Shown here in pieces: positions 43,722-55,008 of a stretch of 64,000 nucleotides of DNA. Every line of letters starts with the position of its first letter. Within the stretch, counting starts at the first letter, position 1. The notes under the pieces are model-generated. The model worked only from the letters and a program-made list of their open reading frames with translations. It made no database searches and was not told the origin of the DNA. Source of the DNA: Corylus avellana (taxonomy: Eukaryota; Streptophyta; Magnoliopsida; Fagales; Betulaceae). The stretch is taken from NCBI RefSeq assembly GCF_901000735.1, contig NC_081546.1, forward strand, positions 19,157,220 through 19,221,219, in the 5' to 3' direction. The translations under genes and the position numbers were made by a program.

Positions 43722-44775
43722 AGGGAAAAATATAAAATGGCCCCCCAAACTACCAGTCATTTGTAATTTAGCACCTTAATGTTTAAAATGTAATAAAATA
43801 GCCTCTCAAACTACCAGTTTGTTGCAATTTGGCCCCTTTGTTAGTCAACACCGTCAAATTGGATGGAAAATACAATACGACGTCCTTTTTGGGGTTAAAT
43901 TACTAAAATGCCCTTTTAAAAAAATCAATTTAAAAAAAGCCCCCAAAACAATGTCATTTGGCGAACCCTAAAAAAAATTTAAAAAATTAATTAAAAAACA
44001 AATTAAAAATTAATTAATTAAAAAAAAAGGATCGTGGGGTGGCCGTCTAGCCACCCCCATGCTCCAAAGCCTCCTCTCTCTTCTTATCCGAAGAGCTTAT
44101 GACAATCACATGGTGCCCCATGGCCTTTGCTATCTTCACCCCCATGTGTCCCACTCCTCCAAGCACCAATATCCCTCCTCTCAACCCACTCTACTTCAAA
44201 CCAATGTGACTCAGTGGAATGTAAACTGTCACCCAGGCACACAACAGCAGCACCACCTACTCTACATCCATCCCATCTGGTATCTTCATCACAAACCTGT
44301 GGACCAAAAGAAAAAACGTTAGCTTTACTTTAAATTTCATCCGATGGTGATTTTTTCTAAACACATCGAAATATGCAAAAATCATGGGGGTGGCTCGCGG
44401 GCCACCTCATGGCCTGTGGGTGGCCACCCAGCCACCCCCATGGCCTGGGCCAGCATCGGCCACCCCATAGTAAACCACCCCTTCTAAATTTGTTTTTTAA
44501 TTAATTTGTTTTTAGGGTTTGCCAAACCACGTCGTTTTGGGGACCTTTCTTAAATTGATTTTTTTTTTTTTTTTTTTCAAAATGGCATTTTAGTAACTTA
44601 ACCTAAAAAAAGACGCCGTATTGTATTTTCCATCCAATTTGATGGTATTGACTAACGGAGTGGCCAAATTGCAACTAACTGGTAGTTTGGGGGGCTACTT
44701 TATTACATTTTAAACATTAGGGGCTAAATTACAAATGGCTGGTAGTTTGGGGAGGCATTTTATATTTTTCTTTTA
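43722..44775. mobile_element. Foldback element 3 (MULE-like) carrying a CAD gene fragment
   Basis: TIRs of about 200 bp: left GGGAAAAATATAAAATGG ... AAACTACCAG, right CTGGTAGTTTGGGG ... CATTTTATATTTTTC. Inside each TIR lies a GGCCACCCC-type GC-rich block (44037-44055, 44390-44470), and between these a fragment of cinnamyl alcohol dehydrogenase in minus orientation. This fits the Pack-MULE pattern of host-gene capture. A 9-bp TSD could not be confirmed because the flanks are A/T runs. Confidence 0.75.
44058..44303 (-). pseudogene. Captured fragment of cinnamyl alcohol dehydrogenase (CAD)
   Basis: Minus strand: FVMKIPDGMDVE, stop, VVLLLCAWVTVYIPLSHIGL, stop, then [45 protein letters not shown]. 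The GLGGVGHMG nucleotide-binding motif is VLGGVGHMG here, and the run up to [13 protein letters not shown] is characteristic of CAD, the NADPH-dependent enzyme reducing cinnamaldehydes in lignin synthesis. About 80 of about 360 residues; the zinc-binding and C-terminal parts are absent. Confidence 0.85.
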
Positions 44776-45331
44776 AAAAAACTAAAAAAAATAGACCCAC
44801 TCAGAAAGTACTATCACCCAAAAAAAAAAATAAAAAAATGAAGACTAACAGAAGAATGGCCAAAGTGGGAGAGAAATGGGACCATCAAGCTTAGCTTTTA
44901 ATGATTTTTTTTTTTTTTTTTTTCTTTTAAAACCCTAGCCGACTTTAAGTCATAGGGGATGGGACAAGTCTCACTTAATTTTTTTTTTTCTTCTTTTAAA
45001 ACCCTAGCCCACTTTAAGTCTTTAAATAGGTATAGTATATATTTTATTCAAAAGAATCAAAACTCTTATTTACAATTGCGATTAGCCGTTCAACAATTTG
45101 CTATTTGAGATTTTTTCTGACAGTATTTCTTCATATTTGAAGCCTTCAACAATTCAAATCATATTTTTAGCTATTTTGTTTTGGAGACTGAGAGGTAATG
45201 TAATTAATTTTTTACATTGATTGAGCTTTTATATTTAGATTGATCTTTAAATTAATTGTTTATGAATATATAATTTTTTTTACATATTTTAATATTGTGA
45301 AATATATAATTGTATTTACCTGAGATTACAG
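44776..45331. other. Spacer and probable leader/intron of the hAT gene
   Basis: A/T-rich with two near-repeated phrases (TTCTTTTAAAACCCTAGCC at about 44925 and 44990). 45000-45195 could be a 5' leader and 45196-45331 an intron (donor GAG|GTAATG, acceptor TTACAG). Confidence 0.35.
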
Positions 45332-46080
45332 AAAACAATAATGATTCTATCAAATTCTAATCAAATTCTAAACAAGCTCGTGTTGAGGTAGATTTAGCAA
45401 ATTTGCAAGCAGATAATTACTTAAAAAAAAAAAAAAAAAATTATGATTACCATCCTAGTGATAAAGAACAAATTTGAAGAGTATATCTACAAAAAAGATC
45501 TTGTCAACCAATTAACCATGATTTTTCAAAAAAACAATTTAGAAAAACATGGCGCCATTATAATCTAATATGGTTTAAAGAATATGGTGATTGGTTGAAA
45601 TGCAACATTTAAGAAAATGTCGCATATTGCTTATATTGTTATCTCTTCAGACCAAATACTAAAAATCAAGCAGGAGGAGACTCGCTTGTTACTGAAGGAT
45701 TTAAAAATTGAAAAAAGAAAGAGAAGTTTGAGATTCATGTTGGGGCTCCCAATAGTGCACATAATCAAGCTCGACGAAGATGTCAAGCTTTGTTAAACCA
45801 AAAACAAAGCATCATTACATTTTTTAACAAGCAATCAGATCAGTAAAAAAAAAGAATATAGAACTCATTTGAATGCATCAGTTGATTATATTCCCTTTTA
45901 CAACAAGGATTAGCATTTCATGGTCATGATGTATCTAAAGAATCAAGTAATCAAGGAATTTTTCACGAATTATTGAGATTTCTTGCTAAACATAGTGAAA
46001 ATATTGACAAGGTATTTTTAGAAAATGCTCCTAAAAATTATCGAATGACTGTACCAAACATTAAAAAAATAAAAAATAAA
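45332..46080 (+). pseudogene. hAT-type transposase relative (TTF zinc finger / DUF4371), decayed
   Basis: Plus strand: DLANLQAD, an A-run, YDYHPSDKEQI, stop, LQKRSCQPINHDFSKKQFRK, TWRHYNLIWFKEYGDWLKCN, stop, YCLYCYLFRPNTKNQAGGDS, LVTEGFKN, KEKFEIHVGAPNSAHNQARR and QALLNQKQSIITFFNKQSDQ, then after frame changes GLAFHGHDVS, ELLRFLAKHSENIDKVFLEN and APKNYR. This order (TTF-type zinc finger, then DUF4371) marks the hAT-derived proteins annotated as zinc finger MYM-type 1-like. At least five stops; no dimerisation domain. Confidence 0.8.
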
Positions 46081-46082
46081 TT

Positions 46083-46145
46083 TTTTTTTTTTTTAAAAAA
46101 AAAAAAAACAAATGCTGCAGCAATTGAAATTCTAGATGACGGTGG
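46083..46145 (+). repeat. T/A runs and transition
   Basis: A T-run followed by an A-run, then a short piece that still reads as hAT frame (NAAAIEILDD). Confidence 0.5.
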
Positions 46146-46422
46146 ATAGGGGTGGGGAGATTAACTGGTTACCGATTATTGACCGATTATCGAATTTAAC
46201 TGAACCGACAGCAACCGTAACCGATAGTTATCAGTCGGTAATCAGTTAAAAATTTTATACCGATAAACTTATCGGTCGATTAATAATTTGTTATCGAAAA
46301 ACCGATATGACCGATATGACTGATAAGTTTTTTAATTTTTAATTTTTTATAATTTAATATTTATTATTGAAACCAAAACAACGTCGTTTTGGTTTTTATT
46401 TTATATTGTAGTGGATCAATTG

Positions 46423-46458
<36 letters not shown>

Positions 46459-46790
46459 TCAATAGGCTATGTTAGCCAAAAACATACCCCAAAATAACTA
46501 AATTTTAATAAGCTATTTTAGGCTTTAGCCAAACAAAACGTATTTGGCCCTCCAAAACAATTAATTTTTGGCCTACTTAGCAAATAGTTAAAAGCCCAAT
46601 AAAAAGCCCATAAAAAACCGATTTAACCGACCAGTTAACCGATTACCGATATGATCGATAATTTTTGGTAAAATTTCTTATCGGTCGATAACCGGTTAGG
46701 ATTTGGTTAACCGATAGCTTATTGGTCGGTAATCGGTAAGCCCATTAACCGGACCGATATGACCGATACCCTGTCCTAATAGTAGATGCC
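46146..46790. mobile_element. Non-autonomous hAT-like repeat rich in ACCGAT/ATCGGT
   Basis: Left TAGGGGTGGGGAG, right ...ACCCTGTCCTA (reverse TAGGACAGGGTA), both followed inward by dense GGTTAACCGAT, CCGATAT and ATCGGTCG words in both orientations. A 33-bp A-run lies at about 46423-46455. Termini resemble Ac/hAT ends; an 8-bp TSD was not found. Confidence 0.55.
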
Positions 46791-47240
46791 TTGTTTTCTC
46801 CCCCTGCCCACGGCATTTTGCCACATACAATGAACGGAAGCCCAATACCGGGCCACTTGTGATGGCCATTAGGAGCAGCCCAATATAAGCCGCCAGTGGG
46901 CTGGACGGAACGGTGGCCCTTTGCCGATTGCCGCAATCGTTTGGCCATTGGGCAGCGGCCTTGCGTGGTCAACGCATGAGGAAGGTGAAGGGGCGGCGGC
47001 ACAAAGGATTAAATTTTTTGGGTTAGGGTTTAAGGAATCCGGGTAGGGTTTCAAACCCATATGGCAACTGGGTCAAATAATTTGGGCCGATCTGGTTTCA
47101 TTTTTGTTAAAAACAAAAAGAAAAGGAAATTAAGTGGGCTAACCTAATTCGGCCAATTCAATACAAAGACCGTAGATAAGGCAGCTCAACCCGATAAAGT
47201 GAGAACTGATCCAATATAGTAGCCCATCTTGATTAAAAAG
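46791..47240. other. Unassigned stretch
   Basis: Moderately GC-rich 46800-47010, then AT-rich. Minus-strand frames of 63-85 codons have no recognisable motif. Confidence 0.3.
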
Positions 47241-47247
47241 GCAAGCG

Positions 47248-47340
47248 TTTTGCGCGCATGTGGGTTTAGAACCTGGGTCCTCCGGGTACATAGGACTTAA
47301 GGCCACCCTCTAAGACCATTAGGCCATGTACTTGAATATG
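47248..47340 (-). mobile_element. tRNA-derived SINE-like sequence
   Basis: Minus strand: CATGGCCTAATGGTCTTAG (A-box-like) and CCAGGTTCTAAACCCAC (B-box-like), about 45 bp apart. Likely the tRNA head of a SINE. Confidence 0.5.
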
Positions 47341-47344
47341 TTTC

Positions 47345-48270
47345 AATGTTGAAATTTTATTTCCTTTTTATATTATTCTAATTCAATAATTATCTCATGC
47401 ATGTTTAAATCCCATGTGAGTCGTTATTTTCGTTGAGCATAATATTGTATGCTTGGTGTGGTGCTTTGTGGTCTTAGGTGTTGTGGGTTGTTAGGGTTGA
47501 TGGCAGGACAAGCCATGAGAATGATGTTGCAATGCGGTGTGGGTTTGTTTAATGGGATTTGGTCACGAGGTTCTGTTTTTTTTTTTTTGAAATGTGGATG
47601 AGATTTTGGGTGATTGTTGTGCTAAAGGGTTGATGGAGTAGTTGTCATTGGGGGTGTTTGGTGAAGATGAGAGTGAGATTGACTGTTGCTCTTGACAAGC
47701 TACAATTTCATCCCTCCACTCTTTGAGAAGGCAACGAAATTCTGTTAGAAATAGTTGATTTGACCTGTCACCTAGTTGTTACAGGCCTCCGTAACGAGGG
47801 ATGAATAATCAACAAGAGCGATAAGTTTTGATCAGGTTTGGTAGGATAATTCGAGAATCTTGGGCCTCATAATTTTAAGGTAATTTGATGAACTCTAAAC
47901 CTCCCAAAACAACTAGTAGAATTGAATATTAAACTTCTTATATATTTTATTGATCATTCTTAGGTTTATATAGACTATTACATGATAAAAATAAAAATAC
48001 ATGAAAATAGAAAATATAATTCTAATGGGAGACAAATCTCATTTTCCTACTATAGATATTACTTTATGAGCAAGTCTTTGTATTTTCCTAATAAGAATAA
48101 TAATACATCATTAGCTTATTTAATAATAATTCTAATATATAAATGATTATAATATATATTCATCGGGGGTTGTAGACCCATAACAAAGTCCTCGCTAATT
48201 CCATAGCATTGAAAAACAACTCACCTTCTTCCAAAGGTTCTATTGTTCCTTACATGGGATGGCTCCTAAT
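47345..48270. other. Unassigned stretch
   Basis: Repeat-like DNA with TATATA-rich part 47935-48150. No gene supported. Confidence 0.3.
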
Positions 48271-48271
48271 T

Positions 48272-48482
48272 AAACTAGGGTTGGCCCTACAATTCCAATG
48301 GTGTTTTTTTGAGGCATTAGGAGCTAATTCCCTTACATGGGCCAAGTTGGGCCTTTTCATGGGCGTAGTCTGTCCCTTTTGGTTCCAACGAGGCTTGGGC
48401 CTTACAAGTGGAATCGATGTACTTGGGCAAACATGGGAATGGATTGAGATTGGCGTACTTGGGCTATGGGCTTAGACCAAGT
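48272..48482 (+). repeat. Repeat homologous to 60930-61740, without the foldback insertion
   Basis: GGGTTGGCCCTACAATTCC and CTTACATGGGCCAAGTTGGG, CCAACGAGGCTTGGGCC.TACAAGTGGA recur at about 60937-60955 and 61583-61665. In the second copy foldback element 5 sits between the two blocks. It shows what the uninterrupted site looks like (a short T-run near 48304-48310). Confidence 0.7.
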
Positions 48483-48644
48483 TGGGCCCCAAAGATCTAA
48501 CTAATTCACACTAGTCGGTGAAAGGGACACGACATATAATAATTTTCTAGCCATTTTTACCAAGGGACCTACTTGGTAATTATTCAAACGTTCAAAGAAA
48601 ATATCTATTACAAAAGCCACATCAAGAAATTATTAAAAGTCTTT

Positions 48645-49630
48645 AAATGCAAATTTAGTCATGTGGTTGGCCTAAATTATAAATTGGTCCGTACGGTATC
48701 AAAGTTAACTAAAAGGTCATCGATGTATGCTAAAATAAAAATTTAGTCTATGCAGTTAAATTCTATCAACACGCTTGACGAATTCCATTAGTGTGCCACG
48801 TTAGCACCAATAATATGGTGACACGTGGCACTCTTAATAAAAAAAAAAAAGTAAATATATAAAACTAAAAAATAAAAAATTTTAAAAATTAGTTATGGCG
48901 TGGCCACCACTGGCCACTTCTGCCACCATTATATGATTTCGCTGCCCATCAATCTCATGCGACACTACCAAATCTATAGGAGATAAATTCTATGGTTTGC
49001 CTACATACACTCTCTCGCCTTCTACCTCCAACACTTCACTTGAAACTGAATCTTTGTAAGAGCAGAGAACATTCAATAATGCTGTTTTCTCCTCCCTTCC
49101 CTTGCTTTCAGTAGAAGACAAGGCTAGAACGGAGAGGTCGACAATAAATTATTTATCTTCTTCAGCATATAGATTTTCAACCTCAATGACCCCGGCCTTG
49201 CTGACCCTGATAAAAAATTTCAGAAACTTAACTCCCCGAACCGATTGAATTAATCCAATTCGCAAACTAGAGGTGGTGAGGGGTGGCACCACCCCATGGC
49301 CACCTCCAAGGATGGCCAGCGCCACCCCTCCATAAGTGGTGTGGCTGCAGGCTGCCCCCTCTATTTATTTATTTTTAATTAATTTTTTAGTTTTTAATTT
49401 TTTTTAGTTTAACATATTTATTTTTTTATTAAGAGCCCAACGTGTAATCATATTATTTGTGCTAATGTGGCACACTAATAGAATTTGTCAAGTGTGTTGA
49501 CGGAATTTAATTGCAATGACTAAATTGTTATTTTAGCTTACCTTGAGAACCTTTTAGTTCACGTTGATACTAGAGGGAGTAATTTGTAATTTAGGCCAAC
49601 CATAGAGATTGATTTTGGATTTATCCCTAG
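48645..49630. mobile_element. Foldback element 4 (MULE-like) carrying a WAV3-like gene fragment
   Basis: Left arm 48645-48840 and right arm 49430-49630 are inverted copies: GGTTGGCCTAAATTATAAATT / AATTTGTAATTTAGGCCAACC, ACTAAAAGGTC / ACCTTTTAGTT, ATTAGTGTGCCACGTTAGCAC / GTGCTAATGTGGCACACTAAT. GGCCACC/GGTGGCC blocks at 48893-48925 and 49265-49350 lie just inside. The centre is a captured gene fragment. Confidence 0.75.
48915..49275 (-). pseudogene. Captured fragment resembling WAV3-type (RING/VWA) ubiquitin ligase
   Basis: Minus strand, one frame with two stops: SLRIGLIQSVRGVKFLKF, KAGVIEVENLYAEEDK, stop, FIVDLSVLALSSTESKGREE, KTALLNVLCSYKDSVSSEVL, EVEGERVYVGKP, stop, NLSPIDLVVSHEIDGQRN. The phrases LYAEE.., VEGERV...P..LSP.D.VVS.E.D.QRN match, from memory, the C-terminal half of plant von Willebrand A / RING proteins such as WAV3 and relatives. 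The RING and most of the VWA domain are absent. Identification is good at family level only. Confidence 0.6.
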
Positions 49631-49634
49631 AAAT

Positions 49635-50325
49635 AATTAGATTTGCATTCTCCAAATCTCCCAGTTGAATAACATAAATTCCTATAATCCAAACATTATA
49701 TATTTATATTAAATAATGGTTTCTCTACATCCACACATTCTTATATGGAAAAAAGATGGTTAAAACTAGGAGTTGTTATCTACACCATGTCCAAGATTTT
49801 GCGAACTAACCTAATATTTTCTGCGAACTAACCTAGGATGTCAACTTTCTGACCTTGACATCACAAACACAAATCAAAGGAGTTAGAAACGGTTAGAGCA
49901 TGTTTCAAATTATGTTTGAAAAATAGAATTTTTAGCAAAACTTTTATTTTTAAGTTTTTGCTAAAAGTACATTTTTGACATTTTTGAGTTTTTTGAACCC
50001 TTAAAAGCACTTTTAATTTTTTTTACTAAATAAGTACTTTTTTTAAAAAACGAACTTTTTAAATGTTAAACGTACTTTTAAACCCCTCAAATGCATACCC
50101 AAACAAGTCCTTAGCCTATGATTTGGTAATGAAGAGCGTTGGAACAAATCCTAATGTTGGGGAGAATACAAATAATAAATGATAATGGACCTTTTATTCT
50201 AAAAATTGATATGCATACATTACATAAGGATTCTTGTTTATATTAAGAAAAAAAAAAAAAAAAAAAAAAGTAGTCTTTTACCAAACCTCGGAGCTCAAAC
50301 ATACAAACGATGTCGCAATTATGCT
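49635..50325. other. AT-rich spacer
   Basis: No gene seen. Contains a long A-run at about 50247-50269. Confidence 0.35.
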
Positions 50326-50329
50326 TAAT

Positions 50330-50755
50330 TTACTCTTTTTGCTTCTTAATTGTCTTTTCAATGCACTGCAATACACTAGTTCCAACAAGGAAATAAGGAA
50401 CTTTGCTGCTTGGGTGGCAATCCTTTAAGCACTTTTCAGCAAGTTGTTAAATTTCCGAATCAATTTCTTTATGGTAAAAATGCAAGCACCCAATGATACT
50501 ATATGTAATACACACTCTGAACATGAGGCCTTCATGTGCATGTGTTGTTTTGCAACGTTCAACTCCAATTTCGAGGCAATCATACAGTGCCTCCTCACCA
50601 TGATTAATAAAAGGTTGAGAGGACTGAAGAAGACGGACAGAACGTGAAGAGGCACCCAGAGAGGGATGGTTAAGCTCATTCGCTTGCATTGCAAGTAGCA
50701 TGAAGATAATCAACTTTGTCTACACTATTAGCTTTCTCAAACATTCCCTAGTCAT
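50330..50755 (-). pseudogene. Small secreted cysteine-rich protein, two in-frame stops
   Basis: Minus strand, one continuous frame of 142 codons from ATG 50755-50753 to TAA 50332-50330, cut only by TAG at 50722-50720 and TAA at 50449-50447. It begins MTRECLRKLIV, stop, TKLIIFMLLAMQANE, a hydrophobic signal-peptide-like start. Then come Cys pairs C-x7-C (YDCLEIGVERCKT), C-x7-C (VCITYSIIGC) and C-x3-C (EKCLKDC), and a last Cys near the end. The start is supported by the second copy (62397), which reads MSRECLGKLIVRTKMTILMV with no stop. Seven cysteines and about 110 mature residues suggest a small secreted (thionin-like or defence-type) peptide; I cannot name the family. Confidence 0.5.
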
Positions 50756-51405
50756 AGATTGTTTCTCACTCGAAAAACTTTCTTATTTTTAAAGTTAAAA
50801 TACATAAATAATTTATTGGGATTAAACCTCTAATTATTATCGCTATTTAGAGGCAATAAACCTCTATGAAGAGAGAGAGGTGGAATTATGGGTAATTGGA
50901 GGAAAACATTAACATGACCATGTTAAGAATTAATTAAGGAGTAATATATGCAATGAAAAAAATAATAATTATTCAAAATAGTTGTAACAATACGATAGCC
51001 AAAAAACCACCATCATGTTGCTAAATATTGGCCTATAATATTTGTACTCTTTCTAACATGTGGATTGATGGCTCCTTGTGACATGTTAATGGTTGGCACC
51101 AGTGTACTAAGCATTACATAATGCTTTAATTCAATGGATTAAGTTTCTCCAAATAAATTTTATTTAAATGAAGAGTTATTGAAGAATATAAAACTTTGGC
51201 AAAAGTTGATGATTTTTAACTTTAGAGATTTTTGGTTGAAGAACGTATCTTGGCTTGGGTCAGAAGCTTCCCTAAGAGTTATATATAATTTAAAAGTAAT
51301 ATTTGGTGATAAACTCATGTACTCTTATAAGATTTTAATAGGCGTTTGCTAAAACAAGTGAAAAGGTGCAACAACTCAAAAAAAAAAAAAAAAAAAAAAA
51401 ACCGT
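50690..51405 (-). repeat. Upstream region duplicated at 62325-63027
   Basis: About 700 bp, roughly 85-90% alike by eye, colinear with the second copy from the signal-peptide codons through the presumed promoter to the A-run and GTTAGTCA. For example ACATTAACATGACCAT, GGATTGATGGCTCCTTGTGA and GCAAAAGTTGATGA occur in both. Confidence 0.85.
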
Positions 51406-51543
51406 TAGTCATATATACACTATGACTCGAAAAGGAATAGTCAATTTGAAGGTTCCTTTAATCACTTACAAAGTGAAGTGTAACCTAGTAAGTAACCAAT
51501 GTTTGACTTAGCATCCATGAGTACCTTTATAATCTACTCTCTC

Positions 51544-53589
51544 TGTAACGCCCTCAAAATTAGTCTTGGCTAACCTGGCAAGGTTACTGGCAATTGTCTT
51601 AGTTAAACCAACTTGTGGTTAAATGAGAAATCGCCCCTCTAAGCCTTTTAGAGTAATGCATAGGAAGGTGAAATACAATCTGAGAGAAACTATTTACATT
51701 GTCATGGTATAAGTAAAATCCTCAAATTAAATACATGGGGCAGCTAATCAATAGAAAAAGGGCAAACCTGATAACATTATACAAATCCTTAAGCGGTGCC
51801 TGTAGTGGTAGCCATACCACTCTTGGGTTTTAGTGACAGGCTTCCTAAAAGGGTAATAACAGCATAAGTCTAACGACTTAGTAAGTAAACCTTACAGTTT
51901 TAGTATGATAGGGGTTCATTTAAGCAGAAATAAACATACAGTTTGAGTAAGAAATTAAGGATTGGTGTTGCCTCTGTTAATACACCATATAGTAGGGTTT
52001 TGTTTACAAGAGAGTGTGGTGTACTACCGGCAACAATCACCTAAGTATTTTAATGAAGAAAGAATAATGTTTTATAGGTCATAACTATCATATATAGTCT
52101 ACCCAAGATATTACCCATTTCCAACAGGGTTGGCGTTGTCCCGATAGACCTGTAATACAATGCCGATGCCCCAATCAGCTACCGTACATAACACTAGCAG
52201 CACGACCGAGTCTGACCTCAGGTGGCCCACATCGCTAATGATGTTCGTCCTGTAATGACCACCTATTAAGGCTGCGCCAGCCATAAAACAACCATTGGAT
52301 CTAAGGCCCATATAACACATACACATTTGGCCATATCATCAAGTCTATATAGTAAGCCTAGTTATACCGCACGTACTGGTGTACCATGTCATACAATGCA
52401 TCTTAACAATCAATTTATAAGGTAGTTACCAAGTGATTATAAAAGTAGGCATGCTCATACCACACTCGTGGTTAGTCAATTGACATATCCCACGGTTTTT
52501 AAGGAAAAAGCTCGTAAATGTTTACCTACCTCGTACGCTCGCTTGAATCCTCCGACATAGCTATAACAAAATATGACATGTTGTCATGCACAGTTCTAGA
52601 GGACCCTTACGAGTAAGATACTAAGCTCTATCCATTAAAAAGATCGCTAGACTCGAAAATACACAAAAGTGAGGCTTAAAGGGAGATACCCGGTTTCCTA
52701 ACCGTACGTCCAGGCTTGAGAGTGTACGTCTAATCAGTGAGTTAGGAAATCCGGCAATAAGCTTCAAACTGTGTTTTAGGGCTTCTATAAAATCTATAGG
52801 CTTCTACATTTCCTCCTAGGTTAATAAATAGACACATGCAACGTAAGAAAATTCAACATCAAAGAATACAAGAAATCAAAGGAGTTTTCGAAATTCTTTT
52901 TATAAATGTTTCATGGTTTGTAAAGAAAGGAGTAAAAACATAACATGGTATTCTTTTGAAAACTCATAGCAATAAAACAGTAATTAAAGCATAAAACGGT
53001 AAGAGGTTACCTTAAGAATGACAAAAACACAAGCTCTCCTTTTTCTTCCCAAAATTCCTCTCAACTCACAAGGAAACTCATAAAAATGAACACACAAGGC
53101 TTTTGAGGGCCTAGGGGACAAGAAACGTGCTCTGGGAAAGAAGACGGGGGTGGGTATTTATAGAGAAGAAAAGCTGGAGGCGTTCACCAACTATTCTGAA
53201 AAGTAGCAGACGTCCGGTACTATAGGGGCATACATCCGATACTATTACACATTGGGTAAAAGGGTTTATCATACGTCCAGGTATTATCCAGGGGTTTTCC
53301 AAAAAGCATCGTACATCTGGGTGGTCCTGTACGTCCTTTACTAAAAACAGTAGCGTATGTCCGGCTGGTCCCCCCTGCGTACGTCCTCTACTAAAAACAG
53401 TAGCGTACGTCCGATAGCCCTGGCTTACGTTTGATCAGAAAGGGTTATATGCTCGAGTTTATGCTTCAAAACGTCTAAGGATTTTTAGGTTGCAAATTTG
53501 GGCGTGGGTTCTTGTCATAAAACCATGTCCTTTATAAATCCCTTAACCATTCGTTGTAGAAAAACTATTGTTTTTATCGGGGTATTACA
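51544..53589 (-). repeat. Solo LTR of a gypsy element (2046 bp)
   Basis: On the plus strand starts TGTAACGCCC (51544) and ends GGGGTATTACA (53589), with a perfect 5-bp TSD CTCTC at 51539-51543 and 53590-53594 and no internal region. On the minus strand a TATA box lies at 53162-53155. It is homologous to the plus-strand LTR at 22690-24817. Solo LTRs arise by recombination between the two LTRs of one insertion. Confidence 0.88.
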
Positions 53590-53594
53590 CTCTC

Positions 53595-54678
53595 AAAGTA
53601 ATTCGGAAAGGTCCATATACCCACCTCGAACTACAACACAATTGATAGTATCCCCCATAAATTTTCAAAGTTCTCGCTCCTGCTACTGCCTCATCAAGGT
53701 AATTATAAAATGCGTATTTATTATGGGGCGTTACAAAACATCCTTTGCTATCCATACTTCCTCTGGAATATCAAAATGCAAAGAAACTAATTGATCGGTT
53801 GGTTAGGTAGCACACAATACAATTAGTTGGATGACATAGATGCCTTGTTATGTAATTATAAATTGTTAAGTTTTTTTAGCTGATTTTGATATGTCAGTAA
53901 GATATACATCACATGAAGTAAATAGTTATAAACGGGTGTATTGATGTGCTAGTAATGTCATGCATCCCCCCATTATTCCTCTCATTCTCTCAAAACTTAC
54001 GTGGTGTACTCCTTCAGCCTAAAATCTGATTTTCATGCACGAAACACTATGGGGACGACGCTGCATAAGCATTTGGGGAATATACAATCCTTTATTCCTT
54101 ATCAATTAAACTAGGTCAATAAAGTAAAGAAGGGAAAAACAATCATTTCAAAGTGCCCAACAAAATACTATATTGAATGGACAAAAAAACACACTATAAA
54201 ATCCCTTCCTCCTTCCAAAACACTCTGTAAATAATCAACGATAAAACCATTATTTTAACATCAAACAAAAATCGTTGTATTTGGATGCACAGAGACTGAT
54301 AAAACCTTCATTTCAAGTGCACAACAAAATATTGTATTGAAAGGACTAAAACACACACTATAAAATCCTTTACACCTTCCAAAATCAATTGAGTCAGTAA
54401 ATAATCAAGGATAAAACCGTCATTTTACCATCAAACAACGTTGATTAATAGGTTGGGCCTAGTTATTAAAAATATTGGAAAAACTTCAATTACCATTTGA
54501 TGTTTAGATTTTTTTTTTTTTTTAATTATACTCTCAAAGTTTTAGAAGTTGCAATGTCGTTTTGATTTAGGTTATGTTTGGTACACGGAATGATTGTTTC
54601 GTTAGGAAAATTAATAGTTTTTATTGAAAATAGAAGAATGTGGAATGAAATAGCCAAGGCTACTCTATTTCACTTTTT

Positions 54679-54721
<43 letters not shown>

Positions 54722-55008
54722 CATTCATAACAAAAGCTATTTTCAAAACTTCGAAGGAGTATTTTCAAAACTAGTGAAAATTCCCCAAAATTTTTCTTTT
54801 GATAATTTTCTCTTTCCCCCTTTCTTTCTTTCACTCTCTCTCTCCCCCTCCTTTCACACCGTCTTACATACAAAATAATATTTAAATAAATATAGTAGAA
54901 TAGAGAATCTTTTGGAATGTATATAAAAAAATGAGTAACTAAAGTAAAAATTTGTAATTTTTTAGTGGCTATTTTGGCTACTCTAGGTAGCTATTTTACT
55001 TCATTTGT
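53595..55008. other. Spacer with a tandem duplication and long T-run
   Basis: Two imperfect tandem units of about 160 bp: about 54146-54270 and 54307-54432 (CACACTATAAAATCC, CCTTCCAAAA, GTAAATAATCAA, GATAAAACC shared). A T-run of over 40 bases ends at about 54721. A second GGGGCGTTACA at 53725-53735 may be another LTR end. No gene. Confidence 0.5.

Noticed and set aside
53725..53735. GGGGCGTTACA as the right end of the solo LTR
   Set aside because: The flanks do not match there. The end at 53589 gives a perfect CTCTC TSD.
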